A DNA stretch of 64,000 nucleotides from Lysinibacillus cavernae (GTDB lineage Bacteria > Bacillota > Bacilli > Bacillales_A > Planococcaceae): positions 62,001 through 126,000 of the forward strand of contig NZ_WMEF01000007.1 of the NCBI RefSeq assembly GCF_009724685.1, read 5' to 3'. Positions 46,611-55,556 of this stretch are shown in pieces; positions within the stretch are counted from its first letter, which is position 1, and the number at the start of each line of letters is the position of its first letter. The position numbers and the translations under genes are program-made. Under the pieces are notes generated by a model. It was not told where the DNA came from. It did no database searches and saw nothing but the letters and a program-made list of their open reading frames with translations.

Positions 46611-47257
46611 TATAATGAAACACCTGGTAAATTAGGCCACATGACATCAAAGCCCTCTTTGCGGAGATCTTCAATCATGGCTAATGGATTCAGTGTTTTT
46701 ACTCGGACACTTAAAATTTTGTTTTGTGTATTTTCAGAGTCAGGATAAACTAAGACGCTTTGGACGTTGGCATGATGTTGGTGAAATATTTTTGTGATTT
46801 CAAATAAAACCCCAGGTGTATCAGCTACTCGAATCTCGATTTTTGAGCCAGGCTCCGTAGCACCGGTCAGCTCTATATATGTATAGAGTAAATCTGTTGT
46901 AGTAACAATTCCTACTAATTTTCCGCCAGAGACAATCGGTAAACAGCCCACTTTTGATTCGTAAAATGTAAGAGCTACCTCTTCTACAAAATCTAGGGGG
47001 TGACCAACCAGCGGGTCCTTCACCATAATATCCTCCACTTTTGCTTTAAAAACAGGGGAGTTAGGTTCATCCTGTAAAGATGAAGGCAGAACCTCTTTAA
47101 TATCTCGTTCTGTAATCACACCTAGAACGTGCCGTTCCTCATCTACAACCGGTAAATGGCGCACTTTTTTCTCGCGCATTAGTCTTAGTGCTTCAAGCAC
47201 TGTATTGGTAGGAGCTAATGTGTAAGGCTCATCATTCATAATTTCTTCGACGATCAT
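46610..47257 (-). CDS. acuB: CBS/ACT-domain protein AcuB
   Basis: A 215-residue protein with two CBS domains (about 1-60 and 72-130) that bind adenosyl nucleotides and a C-terminal ACT-like domain (IEIRVADTPGVLFEITKIFHQHHANV). AcuB belongs to the acetoin/acetate utilisation cluster; it is presumably a nucleotide-sensing regulator of AcsA acetylation, role not settled. Its stop shares a base with the acuC start. The gene lies between acuA and acuC, with a 24-bp gap to acuA. Confidence 0.9.
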   Translation of the reverse strand: MIVEEIMNDEPYTLAPTNTVLEALRLMREKKVRHLPVVDEERHVLGVITERDIKEVLPSSLQDEPNSPVFKAKVEDIMVKDPLVGHPLDFVEEVALTFYESKVGCLPIVSGGKLVGIVTTTDLLYTYIELTGATEPGSKIEIRVADTPGVLFEITKIFHQHHANVQSVLVYPDSENTQNKILSVRVKTLNPLAMIEDLRKEGFDVMWPNLPGVSL

Positions 47258-47281
47258 ATATGCATCCCCTTTGTGTTGGTT

Positions 47282-47914
47282 TTAATACATGAAACGATTT
47301 CTAAAACGAAGCCTATCAAATCTTTCCATTGACTCAGGAGGCACACGCTTTCCTTCGCGTGCCATAAGGCAATTTGCTGGATGTGATGTAATTTCGGGAT
47401 CATCTGTAGCAAAATACTCGAAGCCGACGGAGCTCATCATTTTCTCCATCATTTTGCGATAATCCCAAACATTTAAACCAGTTCCTTTTAAATCCCAATG
47501 CCAATAATACTCGGTAGTAATCACAAGGTAGTCTTCCATTTCATCTCCCATAAATGAAACGGCTAGCAGTGCCTTCCCTGAACCAGTCCCACGATAGTCA
47601 GGAATGACTTCGATGGCGCCTAATTCTATCATGTCATCGATTCGATCCTCTGCCCATCGTTCAAGTGGATCAGGATATAGATAGGTAACATAGCCTACGA
47701 TAATATCTTCATTTCGAATAATAATAATACGACCTTCGGGAAGGCCTGCAATTTCTATTATGGCCTGCTGTTGTTGTTTTGGAGGTCTGAAGGCAACCAA
47801 GCCTTCATGGAATGAATATGCAGCTAATTTTTCTGGAGGAACAGGTCCTTCCACATACACAGTACCATGCTTAGTTTCCTTCGTAACAGAAAAAAAAGTT
47901 TTTTTATGTTCCAT
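47282..47914 (-). CDS. acuA: GNAT acetyltransferase AcuA
   Basis: A 210-residue GNAT enzyme that acetylates the active-site lysine of AcsA and thereby switches acetyl-CoA synthetase off. The acetyl-CoA loop is VIPDYRGTGSGKALLAVS. B. subtilis AcuA has the same length. The frame is open 30 bp upstream, but the ribosome site AGGTGGTG lies inside it, so MEHKKTFF at 47914 is the start. It faces acsA across a 319-bp divergent region; both directions probably share regulation by CcpA, though I found no convincing cre there. Confidence 0.92.
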   Translation of the reverse strand: MEHKKTFFSVTKETKHGTVYVEGPVPPEKLAAYSFHEGLVAFRPPKQQQQAIIEIAGLPEGRIIIIRNEDIIVGYVTYLYPDPLERWAEDRIDDMIELGAIEVIPDYRGTGSGKALLAVSFMGDEMEDYLVITTEYYWHWDLKGTGLNVWDYRKMMEKMMSSVGFEYFATDDPEITSHPANCLMAREGKRVPPESMERFDRLRFRNRFMY

Positions 47915-48168
47915 AATTACACCACCTGAGTTTAATAATTCCATTATAGCTGATTTCTTGCGGAAAAACGCTTATTTTTGCAAAATATACCTGTGTTTTT
48001 AGAAAAATAAAAATATTAAGACAATCTATCTCAATTCGTGTAAAATAGAAATATATTGCTTCTGTTATTTAACAGATAAAAGTAGTATAAATAGGAATTC
48101 TAACAATATTACTACATTGAACTGTTATATAACAAAGCTACATATTAATTTTGCTTTTAGAAATAAAG
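47915..48168. other. Divergent acuA / acsA promoter region
   Basis: AT-rich region between the two divergent starts, with several TATAAT-like hexamers on both strands but no site I can single out. It contains AACTGTTATATAACA at 48119-48133, a small palindrome. I looked for a cre site and found none close to consensus. Confidence 0.35.
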
Positions 48169-48200
48169 TAAATTTCAACAGGGGGGATTGTTGAAATTTA
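48169..48200 (+). promoter_or_regulatory. Perfect hairpin in the acsA leader
   Basis: TAAATTTCAACA, loop GGGGGGAT, TGTTGAAATTTA: a 12-bp perfect stem 34 bp before the AUG. No T run follows, so it is not a terminator. The G-rich loop resembles a ribosome-binding decoy. As an RNA element or an operator it could control acsA. Confidence 0.5.
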
Positions 48201-48233
48201 GTCAAAGGCAAAAGCAAAGAAAGGGGTAATTTC

Positions 48234-49961
48234 ATGGGAATGAAAATGAAGGAAAAGTTAATTGCTTTACCTGGTCAGCACCATTTAACGAATTATGAAA
48301 AAGTGGCAAAGTCTCATAATTGGGCGGATACTGAAAAGGCATTTAGCTGGTTCGAAACTGGTTTAGTGAATATGGCGTATGAGGCAATTGATCGTCATAC
48401 AGAAACACATCGGAAAAATAAGGTGGCACTTTATTTTAATGATGGTAAACGGAAAGAGGCATACTCTTTTAATGAAATGAAAAAGTTAACAAATAAAGCG
48501 GCAAACGTTTTTAGTACGGCTACTAATCTGCAAAAAGGTGATCGTTTATTTATCTTTATGCCACGTTCACCAGAGCTTTATTTTGCCTTATTAGGTGCGC
48601 TGAAAATGGGCGTTATTGTTGGACCATTGTTTGAAGCTTTTATGGAAGGTGCTGTGTATGATCGACTTGCGGATAGTGAGGCGAAAGTATTAGTCACGAC
48701 ACCAGCGTTACTTGAACGAGTGCCTCTAGCTAAATTATCTAAATTGGAGCATGTATTTTTAGTAGGTGAGGATATTGAGGAGAAAGCGCAAATTTTAGAC
48801 TTTAAGAAACGTTTAAAAGATGCTTCGGCTCAATTTGACATGGAGTGGGTAGACAGAGAAGATGGGATGATTCTTCACTATACCTCTGGATCAACAGGTG
48901 CTCCAAAGGGGGTATTGCATGTTCATAATGCCATGATTCAGCAATACCGATCGACACAATGGGTACTTGATTTACATGAAGATGATATTTACTGGTGTAC
49001 GGCCGATCCTGGATGGGTTACAGGAACAGCTTATGGTATCTTTGGGCCATGGTTAAACGGTGTGACGATGCTAATCGTTGGCGGAAGATTCTCACCACAA
49101 GCATGGTATCAAGCCATTGAGGACTATAGTGTAACGGTTTGGTATAGTGCACCAACTGCATTCCGAATGCTAATGGGTGCAGGTAGTGGCTTGCTTGAAA
49201 GCTATGATCTATCTTCTTTACGACATGTACTATCTGTTGGTGAGCCTTTGAATCCAGAAGTTATTCGATGGGGAGTGGAAGAACTAGGACATCGTATACA
49301 TGACACATGGTGGATGACAGAAACTGGAGCTCATATGATCTGTAACTACCCTTCGATGGATATTAAGCCAGGTTCAATGGGAAAACCTCTCCCTGGTATT
49401 CATGCGACGATTGTAGATGATGGAGGCAATGAAGTACCACCTTTTACAATGGGGAATTTAGCTATTCAACGTGGTTGGCCTGCTATGATGCGCCAAATTT
49501 GGGGTAATCCAGAGCGTTATGAATCTTATTTCTTAAAAGGAGAATGGTATGTCTCTGGGGATTCTGCTTATATGGATGATGACGGTTACTTCTGGTTCCA
49601 AGGACGTGTGGATGATGTTATCATGACGGCTGGTGAACGTGTAGGGCCATTTGAAGTGGAAAGTAAGTTACTTGAGCACCCAGATATTATCGAAGCGGGT
49701 GTTATCGGGAAACCTGACCCAGTGCGAGGAGAAATCATAAAAGCATTTGTATCCTTACGAGAAGGAGTCGAGCCTTCTGATGCATTGATTGAAGATATAC
49801 GTGATTTTGTTAAAAAGGGTTTATCGGCTCATGCAGCACCACGTGAAGTTGAATTTAAGGATAAATTGCCAAAAACACGTAGTGGTAAAATAATGCGTCG
49901 CGTATTGAAAGCGTGGGAATTAAATTTGCCAACGGGTGACTTATCGACGATGGAAGACTAA
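48234..49961 (+). CDS. acsA: Acetyl-CoA synthetase
   Basis: A 575-residue AMP-forming ligase that activates acetate to acetyl-CoA. The ATP loop is LHYTSGSTGAPKGVLHVH, the hinge region reads DGYFWFQGRVDDVIMTAGERVGPFEVES, and the C-terminal PKTRSGK holds Lys552, the site AcuA acetylates and AcuC frees. The protein matches B. subtilis AcsA closely, ending LPTGDLSTMED. The start at MGMKMKEK has a clear AAAGGGG. It is divergent from acuA and is preceded by the leader hairpin at 48169-48200. Expression is probably CcpA-controlled as in B. subtilis. Confidence 0.95.
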   Translation: MGMKMKEKLIALPGQHHLTNYEKVAKSHNWADTEKAFSWFETGLVNMAYEAIDRHTETHRKNKVALYFNDGKRKEAYSFNEMKKLTNKAANVFSTATNLQKGDRLFIFMPRSPELYFALLGALKMGVIVGPLFEAFMEGAVYDRLADSEAKVLVTTPALLERVPLAKLSKLEHVFLVGEDIEEKAQILDFKKRLKDASAQFDMEWVDREDGMILHYTSGSTGAPKGVLHVHNAMIQQYRSTQWVLDLHEDDIYWCTADPGWVTGTAYGIFGPWLNGVTMLIVGGRFSPQAWYQAIEDYSVTVWYSAPTAFRMLMGAGSGLLESYDLSSLRHVLSVGEPLNPEVIRWGVEELGHRIHDTWWMTETGAHMICNYPSMDIKPGSMGKPLPGIHATIVDDGGNEVPPFTMGNLAIQRGWPAMMRQIWGNPERYESYFLKGEWYVSGDSAYMDDDGYFWFQGRVDDVIMTAGERVGPFEVESKLLEHPDIIEAGVIGKPDPVRGEIIKAFVSLREGVEPSDALIEDIRDFVKKGLSAHAAPREVEFKDKLPKTRSGKIMRRVLKAWELNLPTGDLSTMED

Positions 49962-50012
49962 TAGAGTAGTCAATAACAACAATTGATATTTATACAACAT
50001 GTGCATAAAAAG

Positions 50013-50060
50013 AACGCAAGGATTCATTCGGTGAACGAAAGGATTCTTGCTTTCTTTTTT
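50013..50060 (+). terminator. Terminator of acsA
   Basis: GCAAGGATTC pairs with GGATTCTTGC, helped by two wobble pairs, followed by TTTCTTTTTT. Confidence 0.7.
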
Positions 50061-50121
50061 CTGAATTTACGATGTTATAGAAGCTTTTTCAAGGTGGGGT
50101 CATGTCTGATAGAAAAAATAA

Positions 50122-50168
50122 TATTCAATAAAAATTCAGTTGACTTAATAATTATGCAGACGTATACT
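50122..50168 (+). promoter_or_regulatory. argC promoter with ARG-box-like operator
   Basis: TTGACT (50140-50145), 17-bp spacer, TATACT (50163-50168) is a sigma-A promoter. Directly upstream is ATTCAATAAAAATTCAG (50123-50139), close to the Bacillus ArgR/AhrC consensus ATGAATAAAAATTCA. Repression by arginine is therefore likely. Confidence 0.75.
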
Positions 50169-50197
50169 ATTTTTAACTTATTTCAGAGGTGAGTGCA

Positions 50198-51232
50198 TTG
50201 AAAGTAGGTATTATTGGAGCAACTGGATATGGTGGGTTAGAGCTTATTCGATTTTTACATAATCATCCCGCTGTGGATCGAATTAATTTATTTACTTCTT
50301 CAGAAGAGGGAGTTCTATTTTCTTCGAAATTTGGTCATCTTGTTACGATAGCTGATACACCGTTACAAAAAATAGAGTATGACACTTTAGAAAAATTTGA
50401 TGTTGTTTTTACAAGTACACCTTCTGGCGTGACAAGTGATCTTTTACCACCATTGGTCGGGAAAAGGCCAAGATTAATCGATTTATCTGGTGATTTCCGA
50501 TTAAAGGATCTAGCAAGCTTTGAAACATGGTATGGCAAAAAAGCTGCACCATTTCATAGTGTTCAGCAAAGTGTATATGGTTTAACTGAATGGAATACAG
50601 AGCTTATACGGCAAGCAACGCTAATTGCTAATCCAGGCTGTTACCCAACTGCAGTTTTACTATCCTTACTACCACTTGTAAAAGAGCGATTAATTGATCC
50701 AAGCTTTTTAGTGATTGATGCTAAAAGTGGCCTATCAGGAGCTGGTAATAAGCCATCACAAACGACTCACTTTAGTGAGACTAATGAGAGTTTCTCTATC
50801 TATAAAGTAAATACACATCAGCATATACCCGAAATAGAACAGGCACTTTCCATGTTTGCTCATGTAGATACAACGATTACTTTTAATACGCATTTGGTAC
50901 CAATGACCAGGGGAATTTTGGCGACATCTTATGCTCCTGTAATGCCTGGCATTACGGAGGCACAATTGGTCACTTGTTTACAGGCAACCTATGAAAAACA
51001 TCCATTTGTTCGGGTCGTTACAGATGCTTCTAGTTTAGGGACAAATCGTGTAAAGGGATCGAACTATTGCGATATTTTGGTGAAAGTAGATCCTCGTACA
51101 AATCGTGCCACAATCGTCAGTGTGATTGATAATCTTGTCAAAGGTGCAGCAGGGCAAGCTATCCAAAATATGAATGTGCAATTTGACTTACCGCAAACGA
51201 CAGGACTAGATGTCGTGCCGTTCTTTATTTAA
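50198..51232 (+). CDS. argC: N-acetyl-gamma-glutamyl-phosphate reductase
   Basis: A 344-residue NADPH enzyme, third step of arginine synthesis from glutamate. N-terminal KVGIIGATGYGGLELIRFL binds the nucleotide; the catalytic Cys lies in LIANPGCYPTAVLLSLLPL. The start is TTG at 50198 (MKVGIIG), preceded by AGAGGTGAG; a GTG 9 bp upstream overlaps that ribosome site and is rejected. It heads the argCJBD operon, with argJ 56 bp downstream. An ARG box and strong promoter precede it. Confidence 0.93.
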   Translation: MKVGIIGATGYGGLELIRFLHNHPAVDRINLFTSSEEGVLFSSKFGHLVTIADTPLQKIEYDTLEKFDVVFTSTPSGVTSDLLPPLVGKRPRLIDLSGDFRLKDLASFETWYGKKAAPFHSVQQSVYGLTEWNTELIRQATLIANPGCYPTAVLLSLLPLVKERLIDPSFLVIDAKSGLSGAGNKPSQTTHFSETNESFSIYKVNTHQHIPEIEQALSMFAHVDTTITFNTHLVPMTRGILATSYAPVMPGITEAQLVTCLQATYEKHPFVRVVTDASSLGTNRVKGSNYCDILVKVDPRTNRATIVSVIDNLVKGAAGQAIQNMNVQFDLPQTTGLDVVPFFI

Positions 51233-51288
51233 CAGCATGCAGGCAACTGTATGCTTCTCTTATTTTGTAATCTAAGGAGGAATTATGG

Positions 51289-52521
51289 ATGACAGTTACT
51301 ACTTCAACGAATGTAATGAAAAAATTATCAAGTAAAAATATTGTTTCACCAAAAGGTTTTAAGGCAGCAGGATTACACTGTGGTTTAAAGCATAAGAAAA
51401 AAGATTTAGCGCTTTTAGTAAGTGAAGTACCGGCAAGTGTAGCAGGTGTTTTTACAACAAATGCTGTTCAAGCTGCACCAATAAAAGTAACAAAAGAAGT
51501 TGTCTACACAACTAAGAAAATGCAAGCGATGATAGTGAATTCCGGTAATGCGAATGCTTGTACAGGAAAACAAGGTGTAAAGGATGCGCAAACGATGCAA
51601 GCACTAGCTGCTGAAAAATTGGGGATTGCACCTAATTTTGTAGGAGTTTGCTCAACAGGTGTTATTGGTGAAATAATGAAATTGGAGCCAGTAGCTAACG
51701 GTATTCAACAGTTAGAGCCAAAGGATAATTTAGAAAGTGCTATTGATTTTGCTCAAGCCATTTTGACAACTGATACGGTTATGAAAAATACGAGCTATAG
51801 TACAACTGTGGATGGAAAGGAAGTAATTATTGCTGGGGTTGCTAAAGGGTCGGGCATGATTGAACCGAATATGGCAACGATGCTTGGTTTTATTACAACA
51901 GATGCGAATATAGAATCAGATGCTTTACAAGCAGTATTATCTGAGATTACTAATTTAACATTTAATGCCATTACTGTTGATGGGGATACATCAACTAATG
52001 ACACAGTGGTTGTACTGGCAAATGGCTTAGCTGGAAATGATTCTTTAACACCTGAGCATCCAGATTGGCAAAATTTCTATTACACATTGAAAACAGTAGC
52101 GGAAGATTTAGCAAAAATGATTGCAAAAGATGGCGAGGGAGCAACAAAGCTCATTGAAGTGGAAGTTGTTGGGGCACTTTCAGATGAAGAGGCACGTAAA
52201 ATTGCGAAAACAGTCGTTGGATCTCCACTAGTAAAGACTGCTGTCTTTGGCTGTGATGCTAACTGGGGACGTATTATTGCAGCGGTAGGATATAGTGGCG
52301 CTACTGTTGATCCAGATAAAATTACTATTCAAATTGGTGGCGCAACAATGGTTGAGAACGGTGAGCCCATTCCTTTCTCTGAAGATGAATTAATTCAAAT
52401 ATTAAAAATGCATGAAGTAAAAATCTATGTGTCTCTAGGTATTGGTGACGGCAAGGGGCATGCTTGGGGATGTGACTTAACGTATGACTACGTTCAAATC
52501 AATGCATCATACCGCTCGTAA
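51289..52521 (+). CDS. argJ: Bifunctional ornithine acetyltransferase / N-acetylglutamate synthase
   Basis: A 410-residue enzyme that recycles the acetyl group between ornithine and glutamate. It self-cleaves before the nucleophilic Thr in GSGMIEPNMATMLGF to give the two subunits; the motif is present, so processing should occur. It starts SSKNIVSPKGFKAAGLHCGLK and ends LTYDYVQINASYRS. The ATG at 51289 is in frame; an ATG 4 bp earlier is not. AAGGAGG upstream. The arginine genes are contiguous here: argC, argJ, argB, argD. Confidence 0.93.
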   Translation: MTVTTSTNVMKKLSSKNIVSPKGFKAAGLHCGLKHKKKDLALLVSEVPASVAGVFTTNAVQAAPIKVTKEVVYTTKKMQAMIVNSGNANACTGKQGVKDAQTMQALAAEKLGIAPNFVGVCSTGVIGEIMKLEPVANGIQQLEPKDNLESAIDFAQAILTTDTVMKNTSYSTTVDGKEVIIAGVAKGSGMIEPNMATMLGFITTDANIESDALQAVLSEITNLTFNAITVDGDTSTNDTVVVLANGLAGNDSLTPEHPDWQNFYYTLKTVAEDLAKMIAKDGEGATKLIEVEVVGALSDEEARKIAKTVVGSPLVKTAVFGCDANWGRIIAAVGYSGATVDPDKITIQIGGATMVENGEPIPFSEDELIQILKMHEVKIYVSLGIGDGKGHAWGCDLTYDYVQINASYRS

Positions 52522-53254
52522 ACGAATGGTAATTAAGCTTGGTGGCAGTACACTGGAGGGTTTACATGAAGCCTTCTTTGACAACTTTAAAAAGCTACAA
52601 GAAAGCGGAGTAGACCTTATTATTACCCATGGTGGTGGACCAGCCATTAATCGTGAGCTAACTGCTCAAGGCATAGAATCGCATACATTAAATGGTATAC
52701 GCGTTACAAATGAAGCCACTATGAAGGTTGTGCAGTCGACCTTAATAGGTCAAGTGAATCCTTCTTTAGTTCATGAATTAACGAATGCCGGTATAGCAGC
52801 CATTGGCTTAAATGGCTTTGATGGTCAGTTAATGGTCGCAGATTTTTTAAATCAAGCTGTTTACGGCTTTGTAGGAGCAATCAAAACAATTAATACATCA
52901 TTACTTGAAGCTTTCTTGAATGTAGGTATTGTACCAGTTATTGCTTGCGTAGGTGCTAATGAAGCAGGTCAGGCTCTCAATATTAATGGTGATACGGTTG
53001 CAAGTGAAATTGCGTTAGCAGTAGGGGCAGATAGCTTATTACTAGTAACGGATGTGCATGGTATTCGTATTCATGATGAGTATCAAGCAATAGTAACACC
53101 ATCTCTCATTGATCAATGGACGGAACAAGGGCATATATATGGAGGGATGATTCCGAAAGTACAAGGGGCTGTCGACTGTTTACATGCAGGCATCCCTTCT
53201 GTACAAATTGTAGGTGAAACTCTAATAGGTACCACGATTGTAGCTTCAAGGTAG
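52484..53254 (+). CDS. argB: Acetylglutamate kinase
   Basis: Phosphorylates N-acetylglutamate, an amino-acid kinase-fold enzyme. Visible are VIKLGGSTLEG, ITHGGGPAINREL, NGIRVTNEATM, VIACVGANEAGQALNINGDTVASEIALAV (substrate and ATP binding) and GGMIPKVQGAV. The start is not settled: ATGs at 52484, 52502 and 52526 are in frame and none has a good ribosome site. The stop of argJ is at 52519-52521, so coupled re-initiation at 52526 (MVIKLGGS) is quite possible. The longest frame is reported here. argD follows 88 bp later. Confidence 0.9.
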   Translation: MTTFKSMHHTARKRMVIKLGGSTLEGLHEAFFDNFKKLQESGVDLIITHGGGPAINRELTAQGIESHTLNGIRVTNEATMKVVQSTLIGQVNPSLVHELTNAGIAAIGLNGFDGQLMVADFLNQAVYGFVGAIKTINTSLLEAFLNVGIVPVIACVGANEAGQALNINGDTVASEIALAVGADSLLLVTDVHGIRIHDEYQAIVTPSLIDQWTEQGHIYGGMIPKVQGAVDCLHAGIPSVQIVGETLIGTTIVASR

Positions 53255-53342
53255 CTTCATTCTTCCTAGTGTTCTAATAACATAGCGCTAGAAGTATAGT
53301 TGTTGAGAGAAGACAATTTCAAATGATAGTGGAGATGATAAC

Positions 53343-54473
53343 ATGAGTGCTTTATTCGGGAACTACGGTAAACGTCGTTCGCAAATTGTCAAAGGGCAGG
53401 GGACCATTGTTGAAGATTCTACAGGGAAACAATACTTAGATTTTACTAGTGGCATTGCTGTAGTGAGTCTTGGTCATGCTCATCCAGCCATTGTGCAGGC
53501 GTTACAAGATCAAAGTGAAAAACTATGGCATATATCAAATCTTTTTGGTATACCTGGTCAGGAGAAAGTAGCACAAAAATTAATCGACAATACGCACTTT
53601 GCTCATGCCTTTTTCTGTAATAGTGGGGCTGAGGCTAATGAAGCGGCCATTAAATTAGCTCGGAAACATACAGGGAAAAATCATATTATTACATTCGAAA
53701 AATCATTCCATGGGCGTACCTTTGGAGCCATGTCAGCAACAGGCCAAGGCAAAGTACATAATGGCTTTGGGCCACTAGTAGAAAAATTTACGATTTTGCC
53801 TTTCAATGATGTCGCCGCACTTGAAGCAGTCATTGATGATTCTGTGGCAGCTATTATGCTGGAAATGATTCAGGGAGAGGGTGGCGTCAATAGTGTATCT
53901 GCAGAATTCGCAGCAGCTATTGCGAAAGCTTGTGATGATAAAGGAATATTACTAATTGTTGATGAAGTACAAACAGGTATTGGACGAACAGGAACACGCT
54001 ATGCCTTTGAACAGACCGTATTAAAGCCACATATTATGACATTAGCAAAAGGTTTAGGTGGTGGTTTCCCAGTTGGAGCCATGTTAGGAACAGCTGAGCT
54101 TCATGCTACATTTAGTCCAGGTACACACGGTACAACATTTGGCGGAAACCCTCTAGCGATGAGCGTGGCAGAAGCCGTTTTGAGTCATGTTTTCGAGCCA
54201 TCGTTTTTACAGCAAATACAAGGTGTATCAGCTTATTTTGTGGCACAACTAAAAGAGCAGTTACCTTCTAGTTATAGCATCCAAGGACAGGGCCTTTTGT
54301 TAGGGGTTGGCTGTGGTGAAACAGAAGTTGCATCTTATATCGTAGCAGCGGAGGAGAGCGGTCTGTTGTTAGTAGGAGCAGGGCCAAATGTTATTCGTCT
54401 CTTGCCACCATTAACTGTTACAAAAGAGGAGATCGACGAAGCGGTAGCTATTTTAAAGACAATCTTACATTAA
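53343..54473 (+). CDS. argD: Acetylornithine aminotransferase
   Basis: A 376-residue class III PLP transaminase converting N-acetylglutamate semialdehyde to N-acetylornithine. Motifs: DFTSGIAVVSLGHAHPAI, FCNSGAEANEAAIKLARKH (phosphate site), LLIVDEVQTGIGRTG (Asp for pyridine N) and MTLAKGLGGGFPVGAML, whose Lys forms the Schiff base. It closes the argCJBD operon, ending in a 15-bp perfect terminator. The carbamoyl-phosphate and argF genes found behind argD in B. subtilis are not here. Confidence 0.94.
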   Translation: MSALFGNYGKRRSQIVKGQGTIVEDSTGKQYLDFTSGIAVVSLGHAHPAIVQALQDQSEKLWHISNLFGIPGQEKVAQKLIDNTHFAHAFFCNSGAEANEAAIKLARKHTGKNHIITFEKSFHGRTFGAMSATGQGKVHNGFGPLVEKFTILPFNDVAALEAVIDDSVAAIMLEMIQGEGGVNSVSAEFAAAIAKACDDKGILLIVDEVQTGIGRTGTRYAFEQTVLKPHIMTLAKGLGGGFPVGAMLGTAELHATFSPGTHGTTFGGNPLAMSVAEAVLSHVFEPSFLQQIQGVSAYFVAQLKEQLPSSYSIQGQGLLLGVGCGETEVASYIVAAEESGLLLVGAGPNVIRLLPPLTVTKEEIDEAVAILKTILH

Positions 54474-54479
54474 TCTAAT

Positions 54480-54516
54480 GACAAAGAATCTGCTTGTTGC
54501 CAGCAGATTCTTTGTC
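54480..54516. terminator. Bidirectional terminator between argD and the SDR gene
   Basis: GACAAAGAATCTGCT and AGCAGATTCTTTGTC, a perfect 15-bp stem with a 7-base loop. Confidence 0.75.
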
Positions 54517-54526
54517 GTGTTAAAAG

Positions 54527-55408
54527 TTATTGTAGTTGTTTCACTAAAGTTGTCACTAATTTTGGTAGCCATTCATCAAGCTGACTAAATGTAAATCCTG
54601 CTTTCTCTGCTTTTGCATTTGACATATACCAATCTGCAGATACACCATAAGGTGATTGGGATGCTTCATCACCGCCAATAAGCGAAATTTTTGCGCGTTT
54701 ACCACTTGCTTCTTCAATCAGAGTGAGTAGATCTTTGAGCGAAATGGTACCGGATGCTGTAGCATTGTAAGGACCTTCAATAGGGGTAACACCAACAAAA
54801 TATAAAAATGCAGCTGCTTCCTCATCTGTAATATAGCTCATCTGTGCATCAATGTTCGGTAATGTAATCGGCTGGTTCTGTAATATTCGTTCAACGTGGA
54901 AATGTAAACGACGCGTATAATCATGTTCGCCCATGACGATTGGAAAACGTACAGCGACAACTGGGAATGAAGCGTCTTTAAATAATACAGCCTCTGCTTG
55001 TCGTTTCCCTTCCCCATAAGAAAATTCTTCTTGGTGACCCATGCGAATTTGATAATGGAATGGGTCAAAGTCTTCTTCTTTTTTCATCTTGCCATCTACT
55101 TCGTAGGTTGAAAGAGTTGAAGTAAAGACTAGCTTTTTAGTTTTCCCTTTTAATAGCGCACAAATTGCCTGTGCCTCATTTGGAGAATAGCAAATATTAT
55201 CATAGACGATGTCCCATGTTGTATTAGAAAGCGCCTTTGTAAGTGCATCAAAATCAACACGATCTGCCACTATCTGTTTAACATTTGCACCAAATGGATT
55301 GCCGCTTTGACCGCGTGTTAAAATCGTTACATCATGTCCGTTTTGAATACAAAGTTCCACTAGCTTTTTTCCAAAAAAACGAGTACCCCCTAAAACTAAT
55401 ATGTTCAT
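54527..55408 (-). CDS. NAD-dependent epimerase/dehydratase family protein (extended SDR)
   Basis: A 293-residue Rossmann enzyme beginning MNILVLGGTRFFGKKLVE, the extended/atypical SDR glycine motif. The catalytic region has VFTSTLSTYEVDG and a possible Tyr-x-x-x-Lys in SYGEGKRQAE. The class acts on sugar nucleotides or isoprenoid/isoflavone-type compounds; the substrate is unclear. The frame is open 18 bp upstream, but GAAGGGGTGG lies there, so 55408 is the start. It is monocistronic, convergent with argD. Confidence 0.8.
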   Translation of the reverse strand: MNILVLGGTRFFGKKLVELCIQNGHDVTILTRGQSGNPFGANVKQIVADRVDFDALTKALSNTTWDIVYDNICYSPNEAQAICALLKGKTKKLVFTSTLSTYEVDGKMKKEEDFDPFHYQIRMGHQEEFSYGEGKRQAEAVLFKDASFPVVAVRFPIVMGEHDYTRRLHFHVERILQNQPITLPNIDAQMSYITDEEAAAFLYFVGVTPIEGPYNATASGTISLKDLLTLIEEASGKRAKISLIGGDEASQSPYGVSADWYMSNAKAEKAGFTFSQLDEWLPKLVTTLVKQLQ

Positions 55409-55450
55409 ATTTTTCCACCCCTTCAATATAGTAGTCTTCTCTATAATGAC

Positions 55451-55500
55451 AAAAAAACAGACTTACTACAATTCAAAAGTGAAATGTAGCAAGTCTGTTT
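55451..55500 (-). terminator. Terminator of the PBP gene
   Basis: On the minus strand AAACAGACTTGCTACA pairs with TGTAGTAAGTCTGTTT with one mismatch, followed by TTTT. Confidence 0.75.
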
Positions 55501-55556
55501 AACTTGATTAAGCACACTTATAAAATTCGGACAAAATGATGCCGAGGAATAATTGA

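Noticed and set aside
47915-48168. A cre site in the acuA/acsA gap, expected from B. subtilis
   Set aside because: I looked at GGAAAAACGCTTAT and other candidates; none fits the consensus on both halves.
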